From NCBI GenBank assembly GCA_019638495.1, contig JAHBTQ010000003.1:186001-250000 (forward strand): DNA of 64,000 bases. Direction: 5' to 3'. Shown here one piece after another: positions 40,074 to 49,788 of this stretch. Origin of the DNA: Taibaiella sp. (GTDB lineage: Bacteria > Bacteroidota > Bacteroidia > Chitinophagales > Chitinophagaceae). Each line of letters begins with the position of its first letter. The stretch's first letter is position 1. Made by a program: the position numbers and the translations under genes. The notes under the pieces are model-generated. The model made no database searches and had not been told where the DNA came from. It saw only the letters and a program-made list of their open reading frames with translations.

Positions 40074-43000
40074 ATGAGATCATTACATTTCTACCCGAAA
40101 TCGGTTGGACGAGGACCAAAAGCAAGGGCGGGAGGCTTATTAAAGGCTTTCCTGGTTGGGGGTATGTTAACGGCCCTAACACCATTTTTAGGCAGTGCCC
40201 AGGCACCTGTATATACAAACTCGAACCCTCTGAACCAGACTGTGTGCGATAACCAGGCGGTCTCAATCAGTTCCTGGCTTACAGTTACTGATCTCGATCT
40301 GGGTGAAACAATAACATGGGACGTAGTGCTTCCGCCGGTAAATGGTACTCTTACCGGATTCCCAGCGACAGCGTCTACTCCGGGTAGCAGCCTTGTTCCG
40401 GCTGATGTAAACTATATTCCTAACGTGGGAGCAACTGATGATGTATTCACAATCAGCGTTGATGATGGTGTGAATCCTCCTGTTTTGCTAAATGTCATTC
40501 TTACAGTAAACGCGGGTCCTTCGTTGACTCTGGGTACTTTCCCTACTGTGTGTCGCGGTGTAACCAATGCGGTGCTCTCGTTCTCAGACCTGTCTCATGT
40601 AGGTCCTGACTCTGTAATGTTCGGCTACACAGGCGCAGTTCAGACATGGAACGTTCCATCAAATGTTACTAGCCTGATGTTTGACCTTGCAGGTGCTTCC
40701 GGTGGTCACGACAGTTATTCCGGATCTGACAGGGTAGGCAAGGGTGGCCGCGTTCGCGGTACTGTTGCAGTTTTCCCTGGCAATACACTTAATATTTATG
40801 TTGGCGGTATGGGTGGTGATGGTACACCATCCGGCGCTACAGGTGGCTACAATGGTGGCGGTGCCGGTACCTACTACGCTTATGGTAGCGGCGGCGGTGG
40901 CGGTGGCGCTACAGATATCCGTATTGGTGGCACAGCGCTTTCTGATCGCGTGCTTGTAGCCGGCGGCGGTGGCGGTAACGGCCAGGACCTCGCAGTTGCC
41001 TTCGCAGGCGGCGCGGGTGGTGGCCTTACAGGTGGTACCGGCGAAACTTTTAACGCAACTGCCGCTCGCGGTGGTACACAGAGTGCAGGTGGTGCGCCAT
41101 CTACTTATACCGGCTGGGCAGGTGGCTCGTTCGGCTCGCTCGGCATGGGTGGGGCAGCAAGCCCGCAGGGTGTTTCCGGCGGTGGTGGCGGTGGCTACTA
41201 CGGCGGCGGCGGCGGCGCATGGAGCGCAGGCGGCGGTGGCTCGTCATATACCAGCCCAAGTGCATTCAGCGTTACGCATACACAGGGGTATAACGAGGGA
41301 AATGGTATGGCAAAGCTGTACTACATCAACCCCGGTACATATGACATCATCTGGGATGCTGTAGCGGAAGGTGCTGGCTTTGAAAACGTTGCTGACGAAG
41401 AACTTCCTCTTTCTGAATTCAACATCGCGGTTCCACCATTGGTGGCGCCAGGCACATACCATGCAACACTTACTATTCGTAACTACCATGGCGATGCCAG
41501 CACACATTGCGACCAGTCTTATCCAATAGAAGTTACAGTTCGCGCACTGCCTACTGTTGACAATCCTGGCGACCAGGTAGTTTGTCATGGTGATCCGGTA
41601 ACGGACATCAACTTCGTTTCATCGATAGGCCCTGGCGACCTTCACTGGACGAATGATAATCCTTCTATCGGACTGGCAGCGGTTGGCACCGGCCACATTG
41701 CAGGTTTCATGCCAGACAATACAACTGAATTCCCAGTATCGGCTGAAATCCAGGTTACACCAATTGAGCCTGGACCAGGCGGTCTTTGCTACGGTACTAC
41801 GCAGACATTCCACATCGTGGACAATCCGCTTCCAAAGCTGAACAGCACATTGACACCGGCATCTATCTGTAACAATACACTGTTCAGCTACCTGCCAACA
41901 AGCCTCACTCCGGGTACGTCATTCTCATGGAGCCGTGCTGCCGTAGCAGGTATATCTAATGCTACCGCAACAGGTACAGGCAATCCGAATGAGGTATTGG
42001 TGAACACCACTACTGATCCGATTACAGTATCTTATGTGTACACACTGAGCGCAAACGGCTGCTCAAATACACAGACTGTAATGGTTGTGGTGAACCCAAC
42101 GCCGGTTATGACCAGCGATCCTTCTCCGGAAGCTTTGTGTAACGGTGCTACATTCAATTATACACCTACATCATCAACAGCAGCCGCTGTACTGACATGG
42201 TCACGTGCTGCAGCAGCAGGTATTTCTAATCCTGCAGCATCCGGTTCAGGATCAATCAGCGAGACATTGGCTAACACAACCACGTCTCCTGCTACTGTAC
42301 ACTACGCAATTACTATGACGGTAGATGGTTGCGCATATACTGAAGACGTTCCGGTGGTAGTTAATCCTCCAATGATGCTGACAAGTGCTACTTCAATCAA
42401 CATTTGCGACAGCGCATTGCTTGAGTACACACCGGTTGCAAACTTGTCAGTAGCTACGCTAAACTGGACTCGCGCTTCTGTAACGGGTATCAGCAATGCA
42501 GACGGCAGCGGTGCCGGCAGCATCTCTGAAAGGTTGAAGAATACAACGGTTGATCCTGTTACCGTAAATTATGTTTATACAATTTCAGCATATGGCTGTA
42601 ATGTAAACAATACAGTATCTGTATCTGTGAAGCCAAGTGCAAAACTTACAAGCTCGCTTACTCCAGAGGCTATCTGTACTAACTCACTGTTTAGCTACAC
42701 GGGTACTACTGCTACAGCAGGTACTACGTTCAAGTGGGCACGTGACGTGAAGGCTGGTATCTCTAACCCTGCAGCTCCACTTACATCAGGCGCTACAATC
42801 GGTGAAATACTTATCAGCTCAGTAGATACGGTTATCGAAGCTGTATACCGTTTTGAACTTACTGCTAACGGCTGTGCTAACCAGGAAATAGTGAAGGTTA
42901 AGGTTAACCCGCTTCCACGCATTGGTAATGACACAGGTATGGCTATCTGCGACAGCGTTCGTTTTAGCTACATACCAACAAGTCCTACACCAGGCGCTAC

Positions 43001-44189
43001 TTACGCATGGTCTCGCGCTTACGAAGCAGGTATCTCTAACCTGCCGGCAAGTGGCACTGGCGGTACTCCGGGTGAATACCTGAATAACACTACTTACATC
43101 ACAGTTCCTGTTACTTATGCTTATACAGTAACTGCGAATGGCTGCTCTAACACGCAGAATGTGATCGTTGACGTTCGTCCTTCACCAGTTCTGGTAAGCA
43201 ATACAACCACTGCTTGTAGCGGTTCACCTTTCAACTACACTCCGGTGAGCTACACTACAGGTACTGAATTTGCATGGACTCGTGGTACTAAGAGCGGCAC
43301 AGGTGACATTGATGATACCATCACAGTTGCCAGCACAAGCACAGTAGTATATGACATGGATCTTACCATCTTTGGCTGTGTGAACAAGCAGAAGCTCAAT
43401 GTAACTGTAAATGCTGCTCCTACGGCTGCAATTATCGGTACACATCCGTCAGGCGACCTGTGTAACAATGCTACAGCAGTAAACTTCGGCGCTGACGTTC
43501 CTGCACCGGACAACACTATGTATTCATGGACTGCTACCAACGCTACAGTTCACGCAACTGGTAAAACAGGCCAGTATGCCCTGGTTAACTTCAATACACC
43601 AGGTACTGCAACTGTAACGTTGACAATAACCAACAAGAACACTACATGTCTTAGCAGGACAGACTACACGATCAAAGTTGGTGATGGTACTTCACAGTCA
43701 CCAGAGATCATCTTCTTTGACGGTCAGTTTATCTGCAAGGAGACAAACACAGACATGTACCAGTGGGGATATGACGATGCATCTACGCTTGACTCAACTG
43801 CACTGGCAGGAGAGACAAACCAGAACTTCTACAATCCATATCCAGATTGGAACAATAAATACTACTGGGTTATCACAAAAGGCAATGGCTGTACACAGAA
43901 GACTTACTTCAACAAGCCTACCGGTGTAGCTGATGTAAATTCACTGACTGCCGGTCTGAAGTTATTCCCTAACCCGACAACAGATGTAGTGAATATGGAA
44001 GTGAGCCGTACTGTAACAGGAAAGATCAGTTTCAGGGTTTACAACATGCTGGGTCAGCAGATTGCAGAGGTAGCTGCTACAAACAACGCTGGTCAACTGA
44101 ATGTTGGAGGCCTGTCTGCAGGTGCTTATGTGGTTGATTGCTATAGTGATGGTATGAAGGTGGCTGCTGCAAGGTTCATTAAAAACTAA
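40074..44189 (+). CDS. Large T9SS-secreted surface protein with Gly-rich domain and PKD-like repeats
   Basis: 1371 residues. A long basic N-terminus precedes a signal-peptide core (LLKAFLVGGMLTALTPFLGSAQ). Residues about 45-150 form a cadherin-like domain (TDDVFTISVDDG). Residues about 180-415 form a Gly-rich domain with GGGGGGATDIRIGGTALSDR, like the glycine-rich domain of ALK/LTK receptors. Six PKD-like repeats of about 90 residues follow (about 590-1110), each with an AGISN-type core, a terminal NGC and two cysteines. A further Ig-like domain follows, and the end is a type A sorting domain (LFPNPTTDVVNMEV ... LSAGAYVVDCYSDG). It is probably a surface adhesin. It is co-transcribed with the OmpA gene 27 bases on. 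Confidence 0.9.
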   Translation: MRSLHFYPKSVGRGPKARAGGLLKAFLVGGMLTALTPFLGSAQAPVYTNSNPLNQTVCDNQAVSISSWLTVTDLDLGETITWDVVLPPVNGTLTGFPATASTPGSSLVPADVNYIPNVGATDDVFTISVDDGVNPPVLLNVILTVNAGPSLTLGTFPTVCRGVTNAVLSFSDLSHVGPDSVMFGYTGAVQTWNVPSNVTSLMFDLAGASGGHDSYSGSDRVGKGGRVRGTVAVFPGNTLNIYVGGMGGDGTPSGATGGYNGGGAGTYYAYGSGGGGGGATDIRIGGTALSDRVLVAGGGGGNGQDLAVAFAGGAGGGLTGGTGETFNATAARGGTQSAGGAPSTYTGWAGGSFGSLGMGGAASPQGVSGGGGGGYYGGGGGAWSAGGGGSSYTSPSAFSVTHTQGYNEGNGMAKLYYINPGTYDIIWDAVAEGAGFENVADEELPLSEFNIAVPPLVAPGTYHATLTIRNYHGDASTHCDQSYPIEVTVRALPTVDNPGDQVVCHGDPVTDINFVSSIGPGDLHWTNDNPSIGLAAVGTGHIAGFMPDNTTEFPVSAEIQVTPIEPGPGGLCYGTTQTFHIVDNPLPKLNSTLTPASICNNTLFSYLPTSLTPGTSFSWSRAAVAGISNATATGTGNPNEVLVNTTTDPITVSYVYTLSANGCSNTQTVMVVVNPTPVMTSDPSPEALCNGATFNYTPTSSTAAAVLTWSRAAAAGISNPAASGSGSISETLANTTTSPATVHYAITMTVDGCAYTEDVPVVVNPPMMLTSATSINICDSALLEYTPVANLSVATLNWTRASVTGISNADGSGAGSISERLKNTTVDPVTVNYVYTISAYGCNVNNTVSVSVKPSAKLTSSLTPEAICTNSLFSYTGTTATAGTTFKWARDVKAGISNPAAPLTSGATIGEILISSVDTVIEAVYRFELTANGCANQEIVKVKVNPLPRIGNDTGMAICDSVRFSYIPTSPTPGATYAWSRAYEAGISNLPASGTGGTPGEYLNNTTYITVPVTYAYTVTANGCSNTQNVIVDVRPSPVLVSNTTTACSGSPFNYTPVSYTTGTEFAWTRGTKSGTGDIDDTITVASTSTVVYDMDLTIFGCVNKQKLNVTVNAAPTAAIIGTHPSGDLCNNATAVNFGADVPAPDNTMYSWTATNATVHATGKTGQYALVNFNTPGTATVTLTITNKNTTCLSRTDYTIKVGDGTSQSPEIIFFDGQFICKETNTDMYQWGYDDASTLDSTALAGETNQNFYNPYPDWNNKYYWVITKGNGCTQKTYFNKPTGVADVNSLTAGLKLFPNPTTDVVNMEVSRTVTGKISFRVYNMLGQQIAEVAATNNAGQLNVGGLSAGAYVVDCYSDGMKVAAARFIKN

Positions 44190-44216
44190 TAAATTCAACA
44201 ATTAAAAGTTCCATAG

Positions 44217-45968
44217 ATGAAAAAACTGTTTTTCTTGTTGATAGCGGCCAATGGAGCGTTATCAGCCCTCGCACAGCAGTCTCAGCCCCCGAAGGAAACG
44301 AATAAGTACAGAGATGACATGCTGCCACGCTGGGTGTTCGATGTTAACCTCATGGGCGGTGTGCTTACGCATGACGTTACTACAACCAACGCCGTGCTTG
44401 ACTATAATAAAGCGCTTAGCTCATCTTCGATAAGCGGCGTAAAGTTTAATAACGGCCTTTCATACGGAGGCAATGCACAGATAGGTTTCTTCTTTGATAA
44501 CAAGAGCCATTTCGGTATTGGAACAGGTCTTATGTACCTGATGCAGACAGGAGACTACACTATGGATAAATACCAGGTGCAGTACCAGTCTACCGATGCG
44601 AATGGAAACGTGTTCCGCCAGATCATTACTGCGCCGGGCACAGTTAAAGAAACATCGAAGATCACCAACATCAGCATACCGCTCATGTTGAAGTATAAGC
44701 ACAGGTTTACCCGTAAGTCCGGCATCACTGCTGACGCGGGAATCGTGTACAATGCAAGTTTCAAGAACAACTATACCACAGATGCTAAGTTTAACTACGA
44801 AGCTATCTACAGGCACGTTAACGGCCCGAATGGTATAACTACTGTTTATGATAATGGCGCTACACCGGGTAATACGGACCTCGTAATTACAGAAAAGCAG
44901 TTTACTGCTACAAACCCCGGCGGTGATGTTGCTAACTATTTTACGAACCAGCGCAACATTGGCTACAATGTAGGATGGGGTGTAGAGCCTAACCAGAAGA
45001 AGGGCAATGTGAAAATGGTGCAGAGCTCTGTAGGCTTCATGTTTGCGCCTGCTTACAGCCTGTATCTTACAGACAAAGTGGCACTTAACATTGGTGGCTA
45101 CTACCTGTACCAGATGTTTACACATGCGCCAAGCGGTGCAAAACTTACCGACAAGGTGGGCGATTACAATTCTTTCCTCAGCAATGCAACTACTACTGTT
45201 GCTAATTCGTTTGGCGGAAACATTGGTATGCGCTTCTACTTTGGCAAGTTTGCCGATCGTGACAAGGATGGCGTTCCTAACAGGTTTGACAAATGCCCAT
45301 GGACGCCAGGTGTTAAGGAGTTTGATGGCTGCCCTGATAGTGATGGTGATGGTATTCCGGATTCACAGGATTCCTGCGTTGACGTACCTGGCCTGAAGCA
45401 CTTCCACGGCTGCCCTGACAGCGATGGTGATGGTATCCCTAACTATGATGACGCTTGTCCTTACCAGGCTGGTCCTGCCAAGACAATGGGTTGTCCTGAC
45501 ACGGACGGTGATGGCCTTACTGATAATGAAGATAAGTGTCCTAACGAGGCTGGTCCGCTGTCTAACAACGGCTGTCCAATTCCACCACCACCACCACCAC
45601 CATTGCCAGATCCTAAGCCGGTACACGAGCACAGCATGAACGAGCCTATCCTTTTTGAAGTAGGTAAGGCAAAGATCAGCGAAGTGTCACTGCCAATACT
45701 TGCAGAGGCTATCATGGAAATGAACACGCACGAAAACGCGTTTATTATGATCGATGGTCACACGGATATCACTGGTGGTAACGTGATCAACGACGCTCTT
45801 TCTTATCGTCGTGCGAATGCTGTAAGGAAATACCTCATTGACATGGGTGGTAATCCTAAGCGTATGATTGCAGTTGGTCACGGTAGCCGTGAACCGGTTG
45901 CTGACAACAATACGGTAGAAGGCCGCGCTAAAAACCGCCGCGTTATCATGACGCTAAGGCACCGTTAA
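44217..45968 (+). CDS. OmpA-family outer-membrane protein with TSP3 calcium repeats
   Basis: 583 residues. The signal peptide ends SALAQ. A beta-barrel domain occupies about residues 35-345 (GGNAQIGFFFDNKSHFGIGTGLMYL, GGNIGMRFYFGKF). Four thrombospondin type 3 repeats with DxDxDG calcium loops lie at about 348-450 (DRDKDGVPNRFDKCP, DSDGDGIPDSQDSC, DSDGDGIPNYDDACP, DTDGDGLTDNEDKCP). A Pro-rich linker precedes a C-terminal OmpA domain (ILFEVGKAKISEVSLPIL, DALSYRRANAVRKYL, KNRRVIMTL). It bridges outer membrane and peptidoglycan and may anchor the surface protein encoded upstream. Confidence 0.93.
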   Translation: MKKLFFLLIAANGALSALAQQSQPPKETNKYRDDMLPRWVFDVNLMGGVLTHDVTTTNAVLDYNKALSSSSISGVKFNNGLSYGGNAQIGFFFDNKSHFGIGTGLMYLMQTGDYTMDKYQVQYQSTDANGNVFRQIITAPGTVKETSKITNISIPLMLKYKHRFTRKSGITADAGIVYNASFKNNYTTDAKFNYEAIYRHVNGPNGITTVYDNGATPGNTDLVITEKQFTATNPGGDVANYFTNQRNIGYNVGWGVEPNQKKGNVKMVQSSVGFMFAPAYSLYLTDKVALNIGGYYLYQMFTHAPSGAKLTDKVGDYNSFLSNATTTVANSFGGNIGMRFYFGKFADRDKDGVPNRFDKCPWTPGVKEFDGCPDSDGDGIPDSQDSCVDVPGLKHFHGCPDSDGDGIPNYDDACPYQAGPAKTMGCPDTDGDGLTDNEDKCPNEAGPLSNNGCPIPPPPPPPLPDPKPVHEHSMNEPILFEVGKAKISEVSLPILAEAIMEMNTHENAFIMIDGHTDITGGNVINDALSYRRANAVRKYLIDMGGNPKRMIAVGHGSREPVADNNTVEGRAKNRRVIMTLRHR

Positions 45969-45993
45969 TAGCGAAGGCTTACAATAATTGATC

Positions 45994-46026
45994 GGGGCTG
46001 TTCCAAAAGGGACAGCCCCTTTTTTA
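45994..46026 (+). terminator. Intrinsic terminator of the surface-protein/OmpA unit
   Basis: 11-bp stem GGGGCTGTTCC / GGGACAGCCCC (one G-T pair, loop AAAA), followed by T6-7. Confidence 0.9.
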
Positions 46027-46086
46027 TGCCGTTATGGAAAATTGCGTGTTGCTGCGTCTGTAATAGGAACCAATAAACAAACTATC

Positions 46087-46893
46087 ATGGACAAGCAGAT
46101 GCTATTGCAGGCAGATTACCTTGACATCATTTTTGACGGCCGCAACAAAACCTATGGCGGCTACCAACTACGCAGGGATTATGGAGATAGATTACGAAAT
46201 GCAGGAGCTATAATGTTCCTGGCTGTACTTGGTCTTGTTGCTCTGGTTGGGTTTGAGCGCCCGGTAGAGCACTCGAATGTCCTGGATATTGCAGGGCGCG
46301 TAGTAGACCTAACAGATGTTTTGTTGCCGCCGCCCGCCGTTGCCGCTCCGCCCCCACCGCCCAAAACAGTGCAGTCTCCGCCACCTCCTGTACCAGCCAT
46401 GAAGTTTACGGAACCTGTGCTCACGAATGAGCCGATTGAGGAAAAAGAGACTATGCCTGAAGCCAGTAATATGAAAGGTCTTGCATCAGGTGCTGGCAAT
46501 GAAGGGGACAGTGCTGCGATTGGAATTGGCAATGAGGGTAATATTGGTGCCGTAGGTAGAACTATGGGTGCGGAGAAAAAGCCCGAGCTGCCAAGAACCT
46601 TTGTAGAGCAAATGCCCACCTTTAACGGAGATCTAAACTCTTACCTGGCTGCTCACGTCCACTATCCCGAGGCAGCTCGTGAAGCCGGAGTGGAGGGCAG
46701 GGTGGTGGTAGAGTTTATTGTGGATGAGCATGGCGCAGTAACCAATGCTCGTGTAGCGAAAGGCATTGGTGGTGGCTGCGATGAAGAAGCTCTGCGTGTA
46801 ATTTCAGGTATGCCTCACTGGAAAGCCGGAAAGCAGAACGGTGCACCTGTAAAAGTACTGTTTAATGTAGCAGTGAAATTTGTTCTGCAATAG
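46087..46893 (+). CDS. tonB: TonB family energy transducer
   Basis: 268 residues from the ATG at 46087; the frame runs back through the terminator without a better start. The cytoplasmic N-terminus MDKQMLLQADYLDIIFDGRN with TYGGYQLRRDY is typical of Bacteroidota TonB proteins. One membrane helix lies at about 40-57, a Pro-rich segment at 80-105 and a Gly-rich linker to about 165. The TonB C-terminal domain (YPEAAREAGVEGRVVVEFIVDEHGAV ... CDEEALRVISGMPHWKAGKQNG) ends the protein. It should power outer-membrane receptors. No exbB/exbD here; the pair at 3.7-4.8 kb may serve both TonBs. Confidence 0.93.
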   Translation: MDKQMLLQADYLDIIFDGRNKTYGGYQLRRDYGDRLRNAGAIMFLAVLGLVALVGFERPVEHSNVLDIAGRVVDLTDVLLPPPAVAAPPPPPKTVQSPPPPVPAMKFTEPVLTNEPIEEKETMPEASNMKGLASGAGNEGDSAAIGIGNEGNIGAVGRTMGAEKKPELPRTFVEQMPTFNGDLNSYLAAHVHYPEAAREAGVEGRVVVEFIVDEHGAVTNARVAKGIGGGCDEEALRVISGMPHWKAGKQNGAPVKVLFNVAVKFVLQ

Positions 46894-46922
46894 GCTGGTC
46901 GTGATACAGGAGCGTTCATTAG

Positions 46923-46959
46923 AGGCAGTATAGGCACAAAGTCTACACTGCCTTTTTCT
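46923..46959 (+). terminator. Intrinsic terminator of tonB
   Basis: 11-bp stem AGGCAGTATAG / CTACACTGCCT (one mismatch), loop of 9 bases, followed by TTTTCTT. Confidence 0.7.
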
Positions 46960-46986
46960 TAGGTCGTGGCATGCGGCCTTTTTCGC

Positions 46987-46994
46987 TAAATTTG
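46987..46994 (+). promoter_or_regulatory. -7 box TAAATTTG three bases before a start codon
   Basis: TAAATTTG-agc-ATG, the same spacing as guaB, so the A of the ATG is the predicted first transcribed base. Confidence 0.5.
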
Positions 46995-46997
46995 AGC

Positions 46998-47915
46998 ATG
47001 CGCCTGATCCTCTGCCTCCTGCTCCTGCTTCCTGCCATCTCCCGCGGACAGGTCTATGTGCTTGGCGTGGCACAGGATGGCGGCTATCCCCATGCAGGAT
47101 GCACAAAAGGATGTTGCTCGCAGGCCTGGAAGGATGCTTCAAAGCGACGGTTTGTCGCATCATTGGCGGTTGTAGCGGGCGACAAATGGTGGTTATTCGA
47201 GGCAACGCCAGACATAAAGGAACAGTTGCAGTATTTTAGAGATATAACCGGCGGGAAATTTAGCTATCTACCTGAAGGAGTCTTTCTCACACATGCCCAT
47301 ATCGGACATTATGCAGGCCTCATTCAGTTTGGGAGAGAGGTAATGAGCACAAAGGAATTGCCGGTATATGTGTTGCCAAAGATGAAGAGCTTCCTGGAGG
47401 AAAACGGCCCATGGAGTCAGCTTGTAAAGCTTCGGAACATTAGCCTGCGGCAGATGCAGCCAGGTATGGCAGCAAACGAAATTACCGGAGCGGGAGAAAG
47501 CTTCACAGTAAGTGCCTTCAGTGTGCCCCACAGGGACGAATATTCTGAAACCGCAGGATTCAGAATAAGGCTGGGTAGCAAGACATACCTTTTTATTCCT
47601 GATATAGATAAATGGTCGAAGTGGGAAACCGACATAAGAAAGCTGGTCGCTGATGTTGATGTCGCATTGCTTGACGGGACATTTTACCGCGATGGAGAAC
47701 TGCAAGGTAGGAGCATGTCTGAGGTGCCACACCCTTTTGTAGAAGAGACGATGTCCATTTTGGCGGATGCTGAGCTTAAGAAACGCGTTTATTTCATACA
47801 TTTTAATCATACAAACCCCATTTTGTGGGATACAAAATCGTCGCTGGAAGTAGAGAAGCATGGCTTTCATATCGCTAAACAGGGCGAAAACTTAACCTCT
47901 TACTCAACTAAATAA
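46998..47915 (+). CDS. PqqB-like metallo-beta-lactamase-fold hydrolase, secreted
   Basis: 305 residues from the ATG at 46998, which opens a signal peptide (MRLILCLLLLLPAISRGQ). The fold starts VYVLGVAQDGGYPHAGCTKGCC, characteristic of PqqB-like MBL proteins. The metal site appears as THAHIGHYAGL (HxHxxH with Gly for the usual Asp, so HAHIGH) and SVPHRDEYS, LFIPDIDKW and FIHFNHTNP later. There are no pqq genes nearby, so pyrroloquinoline synthesis is unlikely; it is probably an exported hydrolase of unknown substrate. Confidence 0.85.
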   Translation: MRLILCLLLLLPAISRGQVYVLGVAQDGGYPHAGCTKGCCSQAWKDASKRRFVASLAVVAGDKWWLFEATPDIKEQLQYFRDITGGKFSYLPEGVFLTHAHIGHYAGLIQFGREVMSTKELPVYVLPKMKSFLEENGPWSQLVKLRNISLRQMQPGMAANEITGAGESFTVSAFSVPHRDEYSETAGFRIRLGSKTYLFIPDIDKWSKWETDIRKLVADVDVALLDGTFYRDGELQGRSMSEVPHPFVEETMSILADAELKKRVYFIHFNHTNPILWDTKSSLEVEKHGFHIAKQGENLTSYSTK

Positions 47916-47975
47916 GGTGTGCCTGCGTCATGCGGGTCTGGGTTTCGTTAGCAGCGACTTACGACTATTTTTCCT

Positions 47976-47983
47976 TAGATTTG
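47976..47983 (+). promoter_or_regulatory. -7 box TAGATTTG implying a long leader before the PSP1 gene
   Basis: TAGATTTG is the only good box between the MBL gene and the ATG at 48147. It implies a leader of about 160 bases, unusually long for this window. I see no known riboswitch in it. Confidence 0.35.
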
Positions 47984-48146
47984 TAGATTAGTATCAATTT
48001 TTTAACGATAAGCAGGCTTTGACGTTTCCGGTGCTGATTGGTTCAACGTACGTTGGTGAGTAGATATATATGCGGGGTGCTTTTTGTAAGTGCCACCGTC
48101 TACGACGAAAGGAAACGCAGTTTGTCTATATAAACTTATTCTCTGA

Positions 48147-49769
48147 ATGGGATGCGGCAATTGCGGCTCAGGTGCCAATGGCAAACCTGGCGGCTGCAAA
48201 GGTAATGGTGGATGTAGCACCGGTGGGTGTAACCGCCTCAATGTATTTGACTGGCTTAATGCCTTACCCCTCCACGACGGCGCCAAGCCGTACGGCATTA
48301 TTGAAATGTCATTCAATAAGGGCAGCAGGAAGGAATTCTTCAGGAACAACACAAACTACATACTTCACAAGGGTGACTGGCTCACTGTGGAAGGAACCGG
48401 TGGTGTGGACATTGGCCAGGTGAGCCTGACAGGCGAGCTGGTGAAACTGCAGTTGAAGAAATACGGAGTAAAGGAGAATGACGTGACCAAGCGTGTACTT
48501 CATCCTTCTACCGACGAAGAGCTGGAAGTTTGCTCGCGTAATAAAGAACGTGAAAGTGAAATACTCGTTCGTTCAAGGGCTATCTCCAAAAGTCTGAACC
48601 TGGATATGAAAATATGCGAGGTGGAACTTCAGGCTGATGGCAAGAAAGGCACATTCTTCTACACTGCCGACCAGCGTGTAGATTTCCGCGAACTGATACG
48701 TGTCTTTGCTACCGACTTTAAGCTGAAGGTGGAAATGCGCCAGATAGGAGCGCGCCAGGAAAGCGGCAAAGTGGGCGGCATTGGTTCCTGCGGCCGGGAA
48801 CTTTGTTGCAGTACATGGCTCACAGACTTCAAGTCTGTGAATACGTCTGCTGCGCGCTATCAAAACTTATCTATCAACCAGGCGAAGCTATCGGGCCAGT
48901 GTGGCCGTTTGAAATGCTGCCTGAACTACGAGCTGGATACCTACATGGACGCTCTGTCCGTATTTCCGGATCATGCTGACTCTTTGCAGACGGTAAATGG
49001 CGTGGCACACCTGCAGAAGCGCGATATCTTTAAGAACCTGATGTGGTACAGTTTTGCGGGAAACAACAAGCAGTATCCACTTTCAATTACACGTGTAAAG
49101 GAGATTTTAGTGCTTAATAAACAAGGCACAAAAGTGGATGAGCTGCAGCCTGTGGAACTGGAACTTCGCGACGCACGTGGTAGTATAAAGTCGGACATAG
49201 GGTTTGTGAACGATGTAGGACAGATAACGCTGAAAGCACTGGAGAAGGGAAAGAAGAAGAAAAAGAAGAGCGGGGGAGGCAACAAAGAGGGCCAGCAAGC
49301 AAAAGGCCAGCAACAAGGTGGCGGACAGCAAAGGCAACAAGGTGGTGGTCAGCAGCAGCCTAAACAAGGCGGGCAACCGAAGCAGCAAGGTGGTGGCCAG
49401 CAACAGTCCAAACAGGGTGGTCAGCCTCAACAGAAACAGCAAGGGCCACGACCTGAAAAGCAGGGAGGCGAACGGCAGGGCGGTGAGCAGCAAAAGAATA
49501 GAGGACAAAATTCACCCCGGCAGAATCAGCAGCGCGGACCTCGTGAACAACGCCCGCAGTCTGAACCAAAACAAAATAACGGAGAACAGAATCCACAGCA
49601 AAACGCGGGCGGCGAAAAGCCTCAGCAGCAAAACGCAGGAGGCAGGCCGCAACAACAAGGTAATCGTAATCGCGGCAACCGTCCACCGCGCCCTGATGGG
49701 CAGCAGCCCAGGGGAGAGCAGAAGTCCGGAGATGGCGGAGCACCACCACCACCGCCAGCCGCACAATAA
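48147..49769 (+). CDS. PSP1/RicT-like protein with Cys-rich N-terminus and long Gln-rich tail
   Basis: 540 residues. The first 28 residues are Cys/Gly-rich (MGCGNCGSGANGKPGGC...). The PSP1 core (about 45-260) has ICEVELQADGKKGTFFYTADQRVDFRELIR, GGIGSCGRELCCSTWL and SGQCGRLKCCLNYE. The paired cysteines match the iron-sulphur ligands of RicT in the Ric complex, which controls RNase Y in Bacillus. Residues about 260-360 form a further domain. The last 175 residues are Lys-rich and then Gln/Gly/Pro-rich low complexity, ending in PPPPPAAQ, and probably disordered. An RNA-related role is inference. Confidence 0.9.
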   Translation: MGCGNCGSGANGKPGGCKGNGGCSTGGCNRLNVFDWLNALPLHDGAKPYGIIEMSFNKGSRKEFFRNNTNYILHKGDWLTVEGTGGVDIGQVSLTGELVKLQLKKYGVKENDVTKRVLHPSTDEELEVCSRNKERESEILVRSRAISKSLNLDMKICEVELQADGKKGTFFYTADQRVDFRELIRVFATDFKLKVEMRQIGARQESGKVGGIGSCGRELCCSTWLTDFKSVNTSAARYQNLSINQAKLSGQCGRLKCCLNYELDTYMDALSVFPDHADSLQTVNGVAHLQKRDIFKNLMWYSFAGNNKQYPLSITRVKEILVLNKQGTKVDELQPVELELRDARGSIKSDIGFVNDVGQITLKALEKGKKKKKKSGGGNKEGQQAKGQQQGGGQQRQQGGGQQQPKQGGQPKQQGGGQQQSKQGGQPQQKQQGPRPEKQGGERQGGEQQKNRGQNSPRQNQQRGPREQRPQSEPKQNNGEQNPQQNAGGEKPQQQNAGGRPQQQGNRNRGNRPPRPDGQQPRGEQKSGDGGAPPPPPAAQ

Positions 49770-49788
49770 AATTCATAGCATTATATAA

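Noticed and set aside
44460..45125. 221-residue minus-strand frame inside the OmpA-family gene
   Set aside because: Antisense to a well-supported barrel and TSP3 protein, with no domain, no promoter and odd Cys/Val composition.
46998..47915. PQQ biosynthesis protein PqqB
   Set aside because: The protein is exported and there are no other pqq genes, so only the fold resemblance is kept.
48070..48423. Plus-strand frame starting in the PSP1 leader
   Set aside because: It overlaps the conserved Cys-rich start of the PSP1 protein in another frame and has no recognisable content.
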